Assembly: GCA_002428985.1 (NCBI GenBank)
Contig: DIYL01000012.1
Span: 15,708 to 79,707 of the forward strand
Source of the DNA: Anaerolineales bacterium UBA6055
Lineage (GTDB): Bacteria > Chloroflexota > Anaerolineae > Aggregatilineales > Phototrophicaceae
Length of the DNA stretch: 64,000 bases
Direction: 5' to 3'
How positions within the stretch are numbered: the stretch's first letter is position 1; every line of letters begins with the position of its first letter. Of the stretch, positions 34,117 to 42,107 are shown one piece after another. The position numbers and the translations under genes are program-made. A model generated the notes under the pieces. It did no database searches. It saw only the letters and a list, made by a program, of their open reading frames with translations, and was not told where the DNA came from.

Positions 34117-35175
34117 ATGGAAAAAAGAGTCATTCTATTCAGTTTATTGATTGCTATGTTTAGTATGCTGACGGTACAAGCACAAGATGGTGGGACATTC
34201 AAAGTTTGGTCGCCGATTGATGCGATCAGCACTAATTATGTCGCGACTGATGACGGCGAGACACTTGGTTGGGAACTTCATATAGAAGGTACACATACCG
34301 ATGCGTGTGAATTTGATCTGGTGACAGAGACAAATCTATATGACAACAACATCGATATTCAAGTGTATCGCGATGTCCCAATTGCAGCGACTTGCTTACG
34401 CGAAGATACACCGTTTGAAACGGATGTCGTATTCTTCGTGCCGGTTGATGAGATTCCACCTTATGTGATCGTGAATGATCAAGTATGGGAGGTCATTGTG
34501 CCAGAAGGCGACACCGTGAGCACCGACGATGTGCCCCAGTTAGAAGAGTTGATTCTAGTCGGGGCTGTGATTGAAGATGCGGTTGTAACATTGGTCGAGC
34601 CAGCAACTGAAGATGAAACGGCTTATTATGCGCTTGAACTTTTGGGTAGTCATGGCGTTGGCTGTGATGTACCGCTTGTTGTCAGCGTGCGTGAATTGGC
34701 AGAAGCAACCCTAGTTGGTGTGTTTAATCCTGTTCCAGAACTGGCAGTATGCCCAGCCGTGATTAATATAATAGATGAAACAATCAACATTCCTGCAACG
34801 TTACTAGCCGAGACTGCGTTAGTAACAGTGAACACATACATAATCGATGAATTGGAGACTCAAACCATGAGTGACAGCAATAAAGTTATGACCAATATCA
34901 ATACTGTGTCCGTCAATGTGATGGAATCATTCCCGATGCAAATTAGCCTAGATGTTAACGGTGAACATCCCGATGGGTGCGATTATCCTGTCGTTGTTGA
35001 TCAATCACGTAATGGTAATACGATTACCGTTGAAGTTTATCGCAATGTGCCAGCCGATGTGATGTGCCCGATGATGCTCAATCCGTACGAAGCAACGATC
35101 TCATTAGACGGCACATTTGAATCTGGCAGTTACACCATCACTGTAAATGGTGTCACCCAATCAATTGATATATAG
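34117..35175 (+). CDS. Secreted protein with three similar domains
   Basis: Unknown exported protein, 352 residues, signal peptide about residues 1-23 (VILFSLLIAMFSMLTVQAQ). Three related domains of about 105-120 residues follow: each has a 'H-x-D/V-x-C-[DE]-[FYV]-[DP]' stretch and a 'V-x-R/F-x-V-P' stretch (HTDACEFDL with YRDVPIAATC; HGVGCDVPLVVSV with FNPVPELAVC; HPDGCDYPVVVDQ with YRNVPADVMC). The cysteine pair in each repeat could form a disulfide. No catalytic motif seen. Near-identical domain layout suggests internal duplication and an adhesion or binding role, which is inference. Confidence 0.7.
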   Translation: MEKRVILFSLLIAMFSMLTVQAQDGGTFKVWSPIDAISTNYVATDDGETLGWELHIEGTHTDACEFDLVTETNLYDNNIDIQVYRDVPIAATCLREDTPFETDVVFFVPVDEIPPYVIVNDQVWEVIVPEGDTVSTDDVPQLEELILVGAVIEDAVVTLVEPATEDETAYYALELLGSHGVGCDVPLVVSVRELAEATLVGVFNPVPELAVCPAVINIIDETINIPATLLAETALVTVNTYIIDELETQTMSDSNKVMTNINTVSVNVMESFPMQISLDVNGEHPDGCDYPVVVDQSRNGNTITVEVYRNVPADVMCPMMLNPYEATISLDGTFESGSYTITVNGVTQSIDI

Positions 35176-35187
35176 CTAAATGAAATG

Positions 35188-35211
35188 TTGGGCGGTCATC
35201 TGGTCGCCCAA
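35188..35211 (+). terminator. Hairpin between two secreted-protein genes
   Basis: TTGGGCG (35188-35194) and CGCCCAA (35205-35211), a perfect 7-bp stem, 12 bp after the stop of the upstream gene and 28 bp before the next start. No T-run follows, so it may be an mRNA-stabilising or attenuating stem. Confidence 0.45.
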
Positions 35212-35238
35212 TGATCCCTCTAACAGGAGACAAACAAC

Positions 35239-36693
35239 ATGAAACAACTCAAATTCATAGGATTATGTGTACTACTATTCGGGAGCATGTTCATGGCATA
35301 CGCGCAAGACAATAGTGACAGCGTCGCAGTGACAGTTTATAACGAAGGCACTGCCCTTATCCGTGACCAACGCACCCTAACACTTGAAGAAGGTCTGAAC
35401 ACCATCAACTTTACCGATGTTGCCGCGACAATTGATCGCACCTCAGTCACATTCAACTCGGTCAGCAATCCCGATGGTACATTTGTGCTCGAACAAAATT
35501 ATATCTACGATCTCGTCAACAGCGATGCGTTATTAACTCGCTATCTAGATGAGATTATCAGTGTGACAGCTGCCGATGGCACAGTTTATAGTGGGCAGTT
35601 GCTTAGTGGGCGCAATGGTGAAGCCATTTTACGAACAGATAGTGGTGAAGTCTTGGTTGTTAATTTAAATGATGCTCGTGATATTCGCTTCCCAGAATTA
35701 CCAGATGGACTGATTACTCGCCCAACCTTGCAATGGCTGTTGAGCAGTTCCGTAGCAGGTGAACAACAAGTCGAATTGACCTATCTCGCAGGTGGGATGA
35801 ATTGGTCAGCCGATTACAACGTTCTGCTCGGCACAGACGAAACCTCACTAGACATCAACGGTTGGGTGACCCTCAATAATAATAGTGGGCGTGCATTTGA
35901 CGATGCACAGCTAAAGCTAGTCGCTGGCGAACTTAATCGGGTTCAACCGGATGCTCCAGTTGCCCGCACGCAAGCTCTCAGCCTTGAAGTTGCCGAAGAT
36001 GCAGCATTTGCTGGTGCACCTGTCGAACAACGCGAACTCTTTGAATATCAACTATATGAAATTGGGCGGCCCGTTACTGTCGGCAATAACGAGACCAAAC
36101 AGATTGAATTTGTGACCGGATCCAATGTGCAAGCAACAACCTTTTTCGTCTTTGATGCATCGCCACAATTTGGTGCATATTACTCCCCAATTGACTATCC
36201 GGAAGGTTATGGCACATATACAGAAGGTGTCGTCCAAACTTTCCTCGAATTCAATACAGGCGAAGAAAGTGGACTTGATGCCGATTTACCTGCCGGACGC
36301 ATCCGTGTCTATCAAGAAGATATTGACGGCGCAGGTTTGCTGATTGGTGAAAACTTCATCGATCACACACCCAATGGCGAAGATGTGCGAATTTTCCTCG
36401 GCAATGCCTTTGACCTTGTCGGCGAACGTACCCAGACAAACTTCCAATTCGTCAGCAATAATGTGATTCAGGAGACCTTCGAGATTCGTTTACGCAACCG
36501 CAAAGACAACGAAACAGTTGAAATCCGCCTACCAGAACGGCTCTACCGTTGGAGTGATTGGGAAATTATCGAAAGTTCCGTGCCATTTGTGCAGGAAAAT
36601 TCATCAACTGTAGAATTCCGCGTGAATGTCGAACCAGATATTGAACAAGTTGTCACGTACACGGTTCAATATACCTTCCCTGAACGCCGTTAA
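35239..36693 (+). CDS. Secreted DUF4139-domain protein
   Basis: Exported protein of 484 residues with a signal peptide (residues 1-22, FIGLCVLLFGSMFMAYAQ). It matches the DUF4139 family by VAVTVYNEGTALIRDQRTL (residues about 29-47), VELTYLAGGMNWSADYNVLL (about 173-192), GWVTLNNNSGRAFDDAQLKLVAGELNRV region and a C-terminal all-beta part with RIRVYQEDIDGAGLLIGE. No enzymatic motifs are known for it. It follows the triple-domain secreted gene by 63 bp in the same direction, with a hairpin between them. Start ATG follows an AGGAGA site by 10 bp. Confidence 0.85.
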   Translation: MKQLKFIGLCVLLFGSMFMAYAQDNSDSVAVTVYNEGTALIRDQRTLTLEEGLNTINFTDVAATIDRTSVTFNSVSNPDGTFVLEQNYIYDLVNSDALLTRYLDEIISVTAADGTVYSGQLLSGRNGEAILRTDSGEVLVVNLNDARDIRFPELPDGLITRPTLQWLLSSSVAGEQQVELTYLAGGMNWSADYNVLLGTDETSLDINGWVTLNNNSGRAFDDAQLKLVAGELNRVQPDAPVARTQALSLEVAEDAAFAGAPVEQRELFEYQLYEIGRPVTVGNNETKQIEFVTGSNVQATTFFVFDASPQFGAYYSPIDYPEGYGTYTEGVVQTFLEFNTGEESGLDADLPAGRIRVYQEDIDGAGLLIGENFIDHTPNGEDVRIFLGNAFDLVGERTQTNFQFVSNNVIQETFEIRLRNRKDNETVEIRLPERLYRWSDWEIIESSVPFVQENSSTVEFRVNVEPDIEQVVTYTVQYTFPERR

Positions 36694-36717
36694 TCAAACC
36701 ACTAAATAATCAACACC

Positions 36718-36760
36718 AAACAGGCTTACGTCTATAAAGAGGTAAGCTTGTTTTTATTTT
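36718..36760 (+). terminator. Intrinsic terminator after the DUF4139 gene
   Basis: CAGGCTTAC (36721-36729) pairs with GTAAGCTTG (36742-36750), 9 bp with one G-T pair, followed by TTTTTATTTT. Clear rho-independent terminator shape. Confidence 0.85.
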
Positions 36761-36853
36761 AACGGGCAAACCCTTTAATCGAACGGCATTTCGTGTGCAA
36801 GTGTGCTATAGTCTCTTTCAAACGAATAATAATTAATAGAAAGAGACTGACTT

Positions 36854-37624
36854 ATGACAACCAATCCATTTGACCTCAGTGGACAAACCGCTCTGATTAC
36901 AGGTGCAGGGCGTGGCATTGGCTTAGCGACCGCCCGCGCATTGGCTTCGGCTGGTGCGGATGTCATCATTGGAGAATTTATTGCTGAAAATGGGGAACAA
37001 GCCGCCGCCGAAATTGAAAGCATGGGGCGTAAGTCGATGTCGATTCAAGTTGATGTGCGCGATTCTAACAGTGTAGATGCGATGGTTGCGACTGCATTAG
37101 ATGCCTTCCCGCAAATTGACATCCTCGTGAATAACGCAGGGATTGCTCAACGTGTTAAAGCCGAAGAAGCGACTGATGACGATTGGCTCAATATGATGAA
37201 CGTTAATCTAAACGGGGTGTTCTGGTGTTGTCGTGCCGTTGGTAAACACATGCTCGAACGCGGATCCGGTGTGATTGTCAATATTGCGTCGATGTCGGGT
37301 ATAATCGTCAATAAACCGCAAGAACAAACCCACTACAATGTGTCCAAAGCGGGTGTGATTATGTTAACCAAGTCACTGGGGGCAGAGTGGGCGAACCGTG
37401 GCGTACGCGTTTGTAGTGTGTCACCGGGGTACATCGGTACTGCGATGACAAAACAAAGCCTCAATGATCCTGAGCTGAAGTCCACATGGCTGGAGATGAC
37501 CCCACAGGGACAAGTCGGTGAACCCGAAGACATTGCCCATGCTGTGCTTTATCTAGCATCGCCTGTCGCTAAATTTGCCACAGGCACAAACCTCGTTGTT
37601 GATGGTGGGTATACCGCTTGGTAG
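36854..37624 (+). CDS. SDR-family NAD(P)-dependent oxidoreductase
   Basis: Classical short-chain dehydrogenase/reductase of 256 residues. TGAGRGIGLATA (residues 14-25) is the cofactor-binding loop, NNAG lies near residue 90, the catalytic Ser region is IVNIASMSG, and the catalytic YxxxK is HYNVSKAG around residue 158. C-terminal GYTAW is typical of glucose- or gluconate-dehydrogenase-like SDRs. Substrate unknown. ATG 36854 has AGAGAC upstream. It stands alone between two terminators. Confidence 0.95.
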   Translation: MTTNPFDLSGQTALITGAGRGIGLATARALASAGADVIIGEFIAENGEQAAAEIESMGRKSMSIQVDVRDSNSVDAMVATALDAFPQIDILVNNAGIAQRVKAEEATDDDWLNMMNVNLNGVFWCCRAVGKHMLERGSGVIVNIASMSGIIVNKPQEQTHYNVSKAGVIMLTKSLGAEWANRGVRVCSVSPGYIGTAMTKQSLNDPELKSTWLEMTPQGQVGEPEDIAHAVLYLASPVAKFATGTNLVVDGGYTAW

Positions 37625-37680
37625 ATTCTGCATCATCCGACGACATTCGAACCGTTCGAGGGAGCAGTCGGCATAGTCAT

Positions 37681-37705
37681 TGCATGGGATGATTTATCCC
37701 ATGCA
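37681..37705 (+). terminator. Hairpin after the SDR gene
   Basis: TGCATGGGAT (37681-37690), loop GATTT, ATCCCATGCA (37696-37705): perfect 10-bp stem 57 bp after the SDR stop. Followed by a modest T-rich stretch (GTATTAATTTGTT). Confidence 0.7.
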
Positions 37706-37919
37706 GTATTAATTTGTTAACGACTACTAATCCCCCCATGCATTGGGAGGCATCGATTTAATCAACATAGTATCCTCTAAATTAATTGGAACAGGATAAT
37801 GACACCATGACACGACAACAAGAGATCCTTGCATTATAGGAGAAATACAACCGAATATAATTCACTGAAAGTCACTGATACAATGACAATTATTATACTC
37901 AATAGGTTTTTGGTTAGTT

Positions 37920-38528
37920 ATGCAAAAATCAGCCTCGTACCATCGCCTATTTACGAGTTTCCACTACTGACCAAGACATTGAAAAGAATAAAGTTAATAT
38001 TCTGCACCTTACCAATGACAAAGTTTGGGAGAAGGCTAATGGGTTGAAGAAACTGTATCCGGTCGGGTTTCATGGAAAAAACGAAAGATCGCTGATGTGT
38101 TTGAGCAACTGCAATAAGGTAACACCGTTCTCGTCAGTGAACTGTACTGCTTAGGTCGTTTGATGCTGGAGTGCATGGAAATCCTCTCGATTGCTTCCCA
38201 GAAAAAAATCAATATATATGCCGTAAAAGGTAACTGACAACCAGACAACTCAATTAAGTCTAAAATCATTGACATGGCATTTTCAATGGCTTCTGAAATC
38301 AAACGTGACTTAATTAGCCAACGCACTAAAGAACCTTTACTTACCGAGAAAAAAGCTGGGGTAAGACTTGGGAGATCTAAAGGTGTAGAAAAGAGTAAAC
38401 TCGATAAATTCCGACCTGAGATTGAAGCTTTACTTGCCAATGGCTTTACTCAGAAATTCATTGCTCGACGTTATGGAATGATGGAAACTAATTTGAGTAG
38501 GTGGCTTAAAAACCATAGTTTACACTAA
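37920..38528 (+). pseudogene. Decayed serine recombinase / DNA invertase
   Basis: Fragments of a Mpi/resolvase-type serine recombinase can be followed in changing frames. The N-terminal YLRVSTTDQDIEKNK (near 37942) is the catalytic start of the resolvase fold. After a frameshift near 38035 the frame carries in-frame stops near 38116 and 38238 but reads LGRLMLECMEILSIAS, then MASEIKRDLISQRTKEPL, GVRLGRSKGVEKSK and a terminal HTH, IARRYGMMETNLSRWL. The last 84 residues (38274-38528) are open. A short, out-of-frame leading peptide before it may be the remnant of a neighbouring gene. The island around it is AT-rich. Not functional as read. Confidence 0.75.
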
Positions 38529-38558
38529 CATTAGCAGTCATATATAGAAAGGGATATG

Positions 38559-38906
38559 ATGTCAGATAACAGTTTTGAAGATGTTCTCAATTTAACCCGA
38601 CAAGTTATTGAACGCTTTAAGAAGATTGAAGGGAAAAATTGGGGTGTCGAGGGTTCAATGATTGAGTTATCAAAGCAAGTTGGAGAGTTATCAAGACTTG
38701 TGATGATGAAAGAGCAATATTATCCAATTGATCGTGATCAATATGACCCAACTTACGCATCATCCAAGAGCAAAATTGCCGACGAACTGTCTGATATATT
38801 TTTTATCGTCATTCGCCTTGCCGATCTTTATGATATTGACCTTGAAAGAGCACATTTAGAAGCACTTGAAGAGGCTGGAGAGTATTTAAACACCAAAGAT
38901 GTCTGA
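38559..38906 (+). CDS. MazG-like nucleotide pyrophosphohydrolase-type protein
   Basis: 115-116 residues resembling MazG-like all-alpha NTP pyrophosphatases (dUTPase/MazG fold). The acidic metal-binding helices are suggested by MIELSKQVGELSRLVMM and IADELSDIFFIVIRLADLYDIDLERA (residues about 72-97, E-L-x-D pattern). Full MazG has more conserved E-x-x-E motifs, so this is a short divergent member. It may hydrolyse nucleotides to block damaged or foreign metabolites. ATG 38559 was chosen over 38556 by spacing to AAAGGG. It follows the broken recombinase and may have come in with it. Confidence 0.65.
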   Translation: MSDNSFEDVLNLTRQVIERFKKIEGKNWGVEGSMIELSKQVGELSRLVMMKEQYYPIDRDQYDPTYASSKSKIADELSDIFFIVIRLADLYDIDLERAHLEALEEAGEYLNTKDV

Positions 38907-39005
38907 AACGAGATCAATATCAACAACCTTTGCTAATACAGAGGATAGTATTGCTGTGATAGTAACCACCACTTCGTTTCAAGTTTTCTCGATTTGAGCA
39001 GATAA

Positions 39006-39182
39006 TTGACAAAATTGAACCCTGGTGAAAAACAATTTGATAGTATTCAGTCCAGACTCATTAATCGTGACGAAAATGATAAGCCCATCTTCGACAAATA
39101 CTGGACACCTGACACGGACATGTCGCGCTACACCGATCCGGAGCATACCGACTTCTGGCAACCCGATTGGGTGAAAGATTAA
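39006..39182 (+). other. Orphan short ORF ending at a terminator
   Basis: A 58-residue reading frame that opens with TTG just after a TAA and has no recognised homologue. Its composition is Trp/Asp/Pro-rich at the end (for example YWTPDTDMSRYTDPEH then QPDWVKD). It closes 14 bp before a perfect terminator hairpin (39197-39222). It could be the C-terminal remnant of a larger gene broken in the same island as the recombinase, which fits the strong terminator at its end. Confidence 0.35.
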
Positions 39183-39196
39183 TCCGCAGATTAAAT

Positions 39197-39222
39197 ACTA
39201 CCGAAGGATATCTGTCGGTAGT
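39197..39222 (+). terminator. Terminator after the orphan short ORF
   Basis: ACTACCGA (39197-39204) and TCGGTAGT (39215-39222), a perfect 8-bp stem followed by TATTTG. Suggests that a transcript once ended here. Confidence 0.65.
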
Positions 39223-39249
39223 TATTTGCCCTCAATCGTTTGCCTTTTA

Positions 39250-39278
39250 AAGTCCCTCACTCTGATGGAGAGGGACTT
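39250..39278 (-). terminator. Terminator after the epimerase gene
   Basis: AAGTCCCTC (39250-39258) and GAGGGACTT (39270-39278), a perfect 9-bp stem, 15 bp beyond the stop codon of the minus-strand epimerase; a short T-run (TTTAAAAGG on the minus strand) follows. Confidence 0.65.
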
Positions 39279-39292
39279 ATGGTTAGAGCTAT

Positions 39293-40330
39293 TTAAAAGA
39301 CCAATTTCGCCAATTTGAGCACACCTTGACTCCAAGGCACACGATGTGACACACCAGATTGTTTCTCGAATTTAGAGAGGTTATCCAGATACCATTGATA
39401 ATTGCGGAGTAGCGCATCTTTATTCGAGAATTTTGGACGATAGCCCAATTTTTCTTCCGCCCGTTCAATGGAGACAAATGAATCCTTCGATGCGGTCTCG
39501 TATACCCATTTATAGAGTGGGGATAGGTTCATACTTTCAAGCACACGTAACACCATAATCGCAGGTTCTGCTGGCAGTCCAGTAATTTGTTTACCAAATC
39601 CGGCATAATCGAGGACCGCTTGGTAATCTTCGCGCATGGTGGTAAAGTCTTTTGCGCCGATGTTAAAGGTATCGTTGACAACGTCATCATCGAGTGTCGC
39701 ACACAGATAAATGGAATCGCAGAGATCTTCTACATCGAGCAATTGATAACGATTGTTACCACTACCGAGCATCGGGAAACCACGTCCATCTTTTGCCCAA
39801 TCATAAAAGAGCGCAAATACACCAAGGCGTTCCGGCCCAATGAAGGATTTCGGACGAATCACAGGAACAATCATGCCCTTATCACGATATTCAAAGCAAA
39901 TATCTTCGGCTTGGACTTTGGCTTCACCATAAGGTCCAACCCCAACGCGCTGATCATCTTCCATCAATGGGTGATGGTCGGGAATGCCATATACCGCTGT
40001 TGATGAAATATGAATAAAGCGACTGATATTGTGTTGATGTGCACTGTCGATCATATTGCGGGTGCCATCAACATCTGTGCTATAGATTTCTTCGGGTGTG
40101 TAGAGGGGCAATGCTGCCGCTGTATGAACAACAATATCAATGCCATCCATCGCTTTATCGACGATAGCGCGGTCACGGATGTCGCCTGTAATTTCAGTAA
40201 TTTTGTCGCGTTCAGGATAATCAAAATCAGCAACATCGAGCGTGACGACTTCATGGTCGCGGTCGAGCAAATAGCGGACGAGGTTAATACCGAGGAATCC
40301 TGCGCCGCCTGTAATCAAATATCGTGCCAT
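39293..40330 (-). CDS. NAD-dependent epimerase/dehydratase (3-beta-HSD / extended SDR type)
   Basis: Extended SDR of about 345 residues. N-terminal YLITGGAGFLGINLVRYLL has the GxxGxxG cofactor loop (residues 8-14), VVHTAAALPLYTPEE follows strand 4, ISSTAVYGIPDHHP contains the catalytic YG region (near residue 114), and GPYGEAKVQAE gives the YxxxK tyrosine and lysine. Later FIGPERLGVF and QLLDVEDLCDSIYLC are typical. Substrate likely a sugar nucleotide or steroid-like compound, unresolved. ATG 40330 was chosen because the Rossmann strand begins right after it. A perfect dyad lies 38 bp upstream. Confidence 0.92.
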   Translation of the reverse strand: MARYLITGGAGFLGINLVRYLLDRDHEVVTLDVADFDYPERDKITEITGDIRDRAIVDKAMDGIDIVVHTAAALPLYTPEEIYSTDVDGTRNMIDSAHQHNISRFIHISSTAVYGIPDHHPLMEDDQRVGVGPYGEAKVQAEDICFEYRDKGMIVPVIRPKSFIGPERLGVFALFYDWAKDGRGFPMLGSGNNRYQLLDVEDLCDSIYLCATLDDDVVNDTFNIGAKDFTTMREDYQAVLDYAGFGKQITGLPAEPAIMVLRVLESMNLSPLYKWVYETASKDSFVSIERAEEKLGYRPKFSNKDALLRNYQWYLDNLSKFEKQSGVSHRVPWSQGVLKLAKLVF

Positions 40331-40367
40331 GTACCCAATTTCTCCATACTTAGTTTGCAAAATCTGC

Positions 40368-40387
40368 TGTCTGTATCATTACAGACA
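40368..40387. promoter_or_regulatory. Perfect dyad upstream of the epimerase gene
   Basis: TGTCTGT-atcatt-ACAGACA, a perfect 7+7 inverted repeat with a 6-bp spacer, 38 bp upstream of the epimerase start. Typical repressor-operator geometry; the regulator is unknown. The remaining 300 bp up to the next gene holds only the operator at 40642 and no gene. Confidence 0.55.
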
Positions 40388-40641
40388 AAATGTATTCAGA
40401 GCCACATAGTTAAATCATATAACGCTTTTTGGCGTTGAATAGTTGTCACACAACTCAACTCAGAAGTTTTATACCCGAATGTATTGACTGTAAAGGGTTC
40501 ATCTTGTATTTGCAGGTTACACCCTCTAGGCAATGAGGCGAATAGTCGATGTTTGAAAACCCACGCTTACTTATATGTCCGGCATTCAACACACCATTTT
40601 TACAACTTTTTTATAATTGCGTGATTGCCAAATTGTAAAAA

Positions 40642-40667
40642 TGAGACAACAATGTCTCATATGAGAC
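40642..40667. promoter_or_regulatory. Candidate operator of the downstream TetR operon
   Basis: TGAGAC-aacaat-GTCTCA-TA-TGAGAC. Two overlapping inverted repeats are present: TGAGAC/GTCTCA around a 6-bp spacer and the 14-bp palindrome GTCTCATATGAGAC. They lie 23-48 bp before the TetR start, the expected place for an autoregulated repressor. Confidence 0.65.
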
Positions 40668-40689
40668 GAGTTTATTCATCGGTGAAATC

Positions 40690-41253
40690 ATGGCAACCAC
40701 AAAAGAAAACATATTGAAATCAGCATCCGTTGTACTCGCACGAAATCCGAGTGTCACTTATGCTGATTTAGCCCAACAAATCGGCATTGGACGCGCCACA
40801 CTCTATCGTCATTTTGCAAAACGTGAGGACTTGATCAAAGCATTGATGATTTTTTCATTGAACGAAATTGACCAAGTGGTGCAACCGTTACTAGCGCAAA
40901 GTTTAACGTCGGAACAGTACCTGTATAAGATGATTGAAGTGTTAATTCCAATTGGCGAACGCTTTCACTTTTTATCACAAGCAGATTGGGACGCATGGGA
41001 GGATGATGATGTTAAATCAATCTACCTGCGCCAAGATCAAGAGTTTAGAGAAGTGATTGATTACATGCAAAAAGAAGGCAAAATCCGAACCGATATGCCA
41101 CCCGCGTGGATTGGTGCTGTCTTCAATAATCTGATCTTTACCGCATCAGATACATTACGGGCTGGTGATATTGCGCGTAACGATGCAGCAGATTTGGTCT
41201 ACAAGACATTTCTAACGGGTTTTGGAGCACAGGATGCAAGCGACAATAAATAG
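40690..41253 (+). CDS. TetR-family transcriptional regulator
   Basis: 187 residues. HTH YADLAQQIGIGRATLYRHFAKREDL (residues about 24-48) is characteristic; the rest is the helical ligand-binding domain. The operator-like dyad TGAGAC/GTCTCA sits just upstream, so the protein probably represses its own operon. The next gene (ABC membrane domain) starts inside its 3' end and overlaps by 20 bp, which couples translation. Ligand unknown, but the downstream Rieske oxygenase and transporter suggest it senses a small organic compound. Confidence 0.93.
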   Translation: MATTKENILKSASVVLARNPSVTYADLAQQIGIGRATLYRHFAKREDLIKALMIFSLNEIDQVVQPLLAQSLTSEQYLYKMIEVLIPIGERFHFLSQADWDAWEDDDVKSIYLRQDQEFREVIDYMQKEGKIRTDMPPAWIGAVFNNLIFTASDTLRAGDIARNDAADLVYKTFLTGFGAQDASDNK

Positions 41254-42097
41254 CAACAATCACATCAGCGTCCGGCGACTGATGTCACGGTTTCGATGGC
41301 GCATTCTTTTCACCATGGCGCTTGTCCTAATTGAATCAGGACTCAGTCTAGCTTTCCCGCTGTTCATCGGGGCAAGCATCAATGGATTGCTCGAACAACG
41401 AACAACCGAGTTATTTTATTTAGGTGGGCTTGGGATATTGATGTTAATTGTCGGGAGTGCGCGGCGCTTCTTTGATACCCGCGCCTATTCCAACATATAT
41501 ACCACCATTTCAACAGAAACCGTCGAACGTGAACAAAAACAAGGCAAACCGCTGACCGTTACAACTGCGCGCGTCCAACTATTGACGGAGTTTGTAGAAT
41601 TCCTCGAAAACTCTTTCCCAATGATCATCGAAAGTTTAATCGGGATCGTTGGCGTACTGCTCATCATCTTATCATTGAATGTATCGGTATTTCTGGCTTG
41701 TCTGGCGTTATTCGGTCTGATGGTAGTCATTTATATCTTGAGCGGGAAATTAAATTTTCGCCTGAATAAGAACTTCAACGACGAATTAGAAAAGCGCGTT
41801 GATGTGCTATCCACGCAACAACGTCCTATGATCGAAAATCACTTCAAAGCAGTGATGAAGTGGAATATTCACCTATCTGACCTAGAGACTGTGAATTACG
41901 CTGTGATATGGCTCGGCATTATTATGGTACTGGTCTATTCGCCTATTGCCGTCATTGATAGCGGTGTTATCAATTTTGGATTGATATTTTCAACCCTGAT
42001 GTATGTGTTCCAATATATTGAAAATATCGTGATGCTCCCGCTATTTATTCAACAAATTATCCGCCTTCAAGAAATATCTGTACGTTTAAGTGATTAA
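41234..42097 (+). CDS. ABC-type six-TM membrane protein lacking the ATPase domain
   Basis: An ABC exporter transmembrane domain (ABC_membrane_3-like) of 287 residues with six hydrophobic segments, e.g. ILFTMALVLIESGLSLAFPLFIG, LGGLGILMLIVG, MIIESLIGIVGVLLIILSLNVSVFLACLALFGLMVVIY and a final pair. There is no Walker A/B nucleotide-binding part, so it is either a stand-alone TMD or needs an ATPase encoded elsewhere. ATG 41234 lies in the tetR 3' end behind GGAGCACAGG. It is followed by the Rieske gene 10 bp later, in one operon. Its role could be moving the substrate of the oxygenase; this is inference. Confidence 0.85.
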   Translation: MQATINSNNHISVRRLMSRFRWRILFTMALVLIESGLSLAFPLFIGASINGLLEQRTTELFYLGGLGILMLIVGSARRFFDTRAYSNIYTTISTETVEREQKQGKPLTVTTARVQLLTEFVEFLENSFPMIIESLIGIVGVLLIILSLNVSVFLACLALFGLMVVIYILSGKLNFRLNKNFNDELEKRVDVLSTQQRPMIENHFKAVMKWNIHLSDLETVNYAVIWLGIIMVLVYSPIAVIDSGVINFGLIFSTLMYVFQYIENIVMLPLFIQQIIRLQEISVRLSD

Positions 42098-42107
42098 AGG
42101 AGATTTT

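Noticed and set aside
38036..38440. Minus-strand 134-residue ORF across the recombinase remnant
   Set aside because: It runs opposite to the recognisable recombinase fragments and its sequence is the reverse shadow of them.
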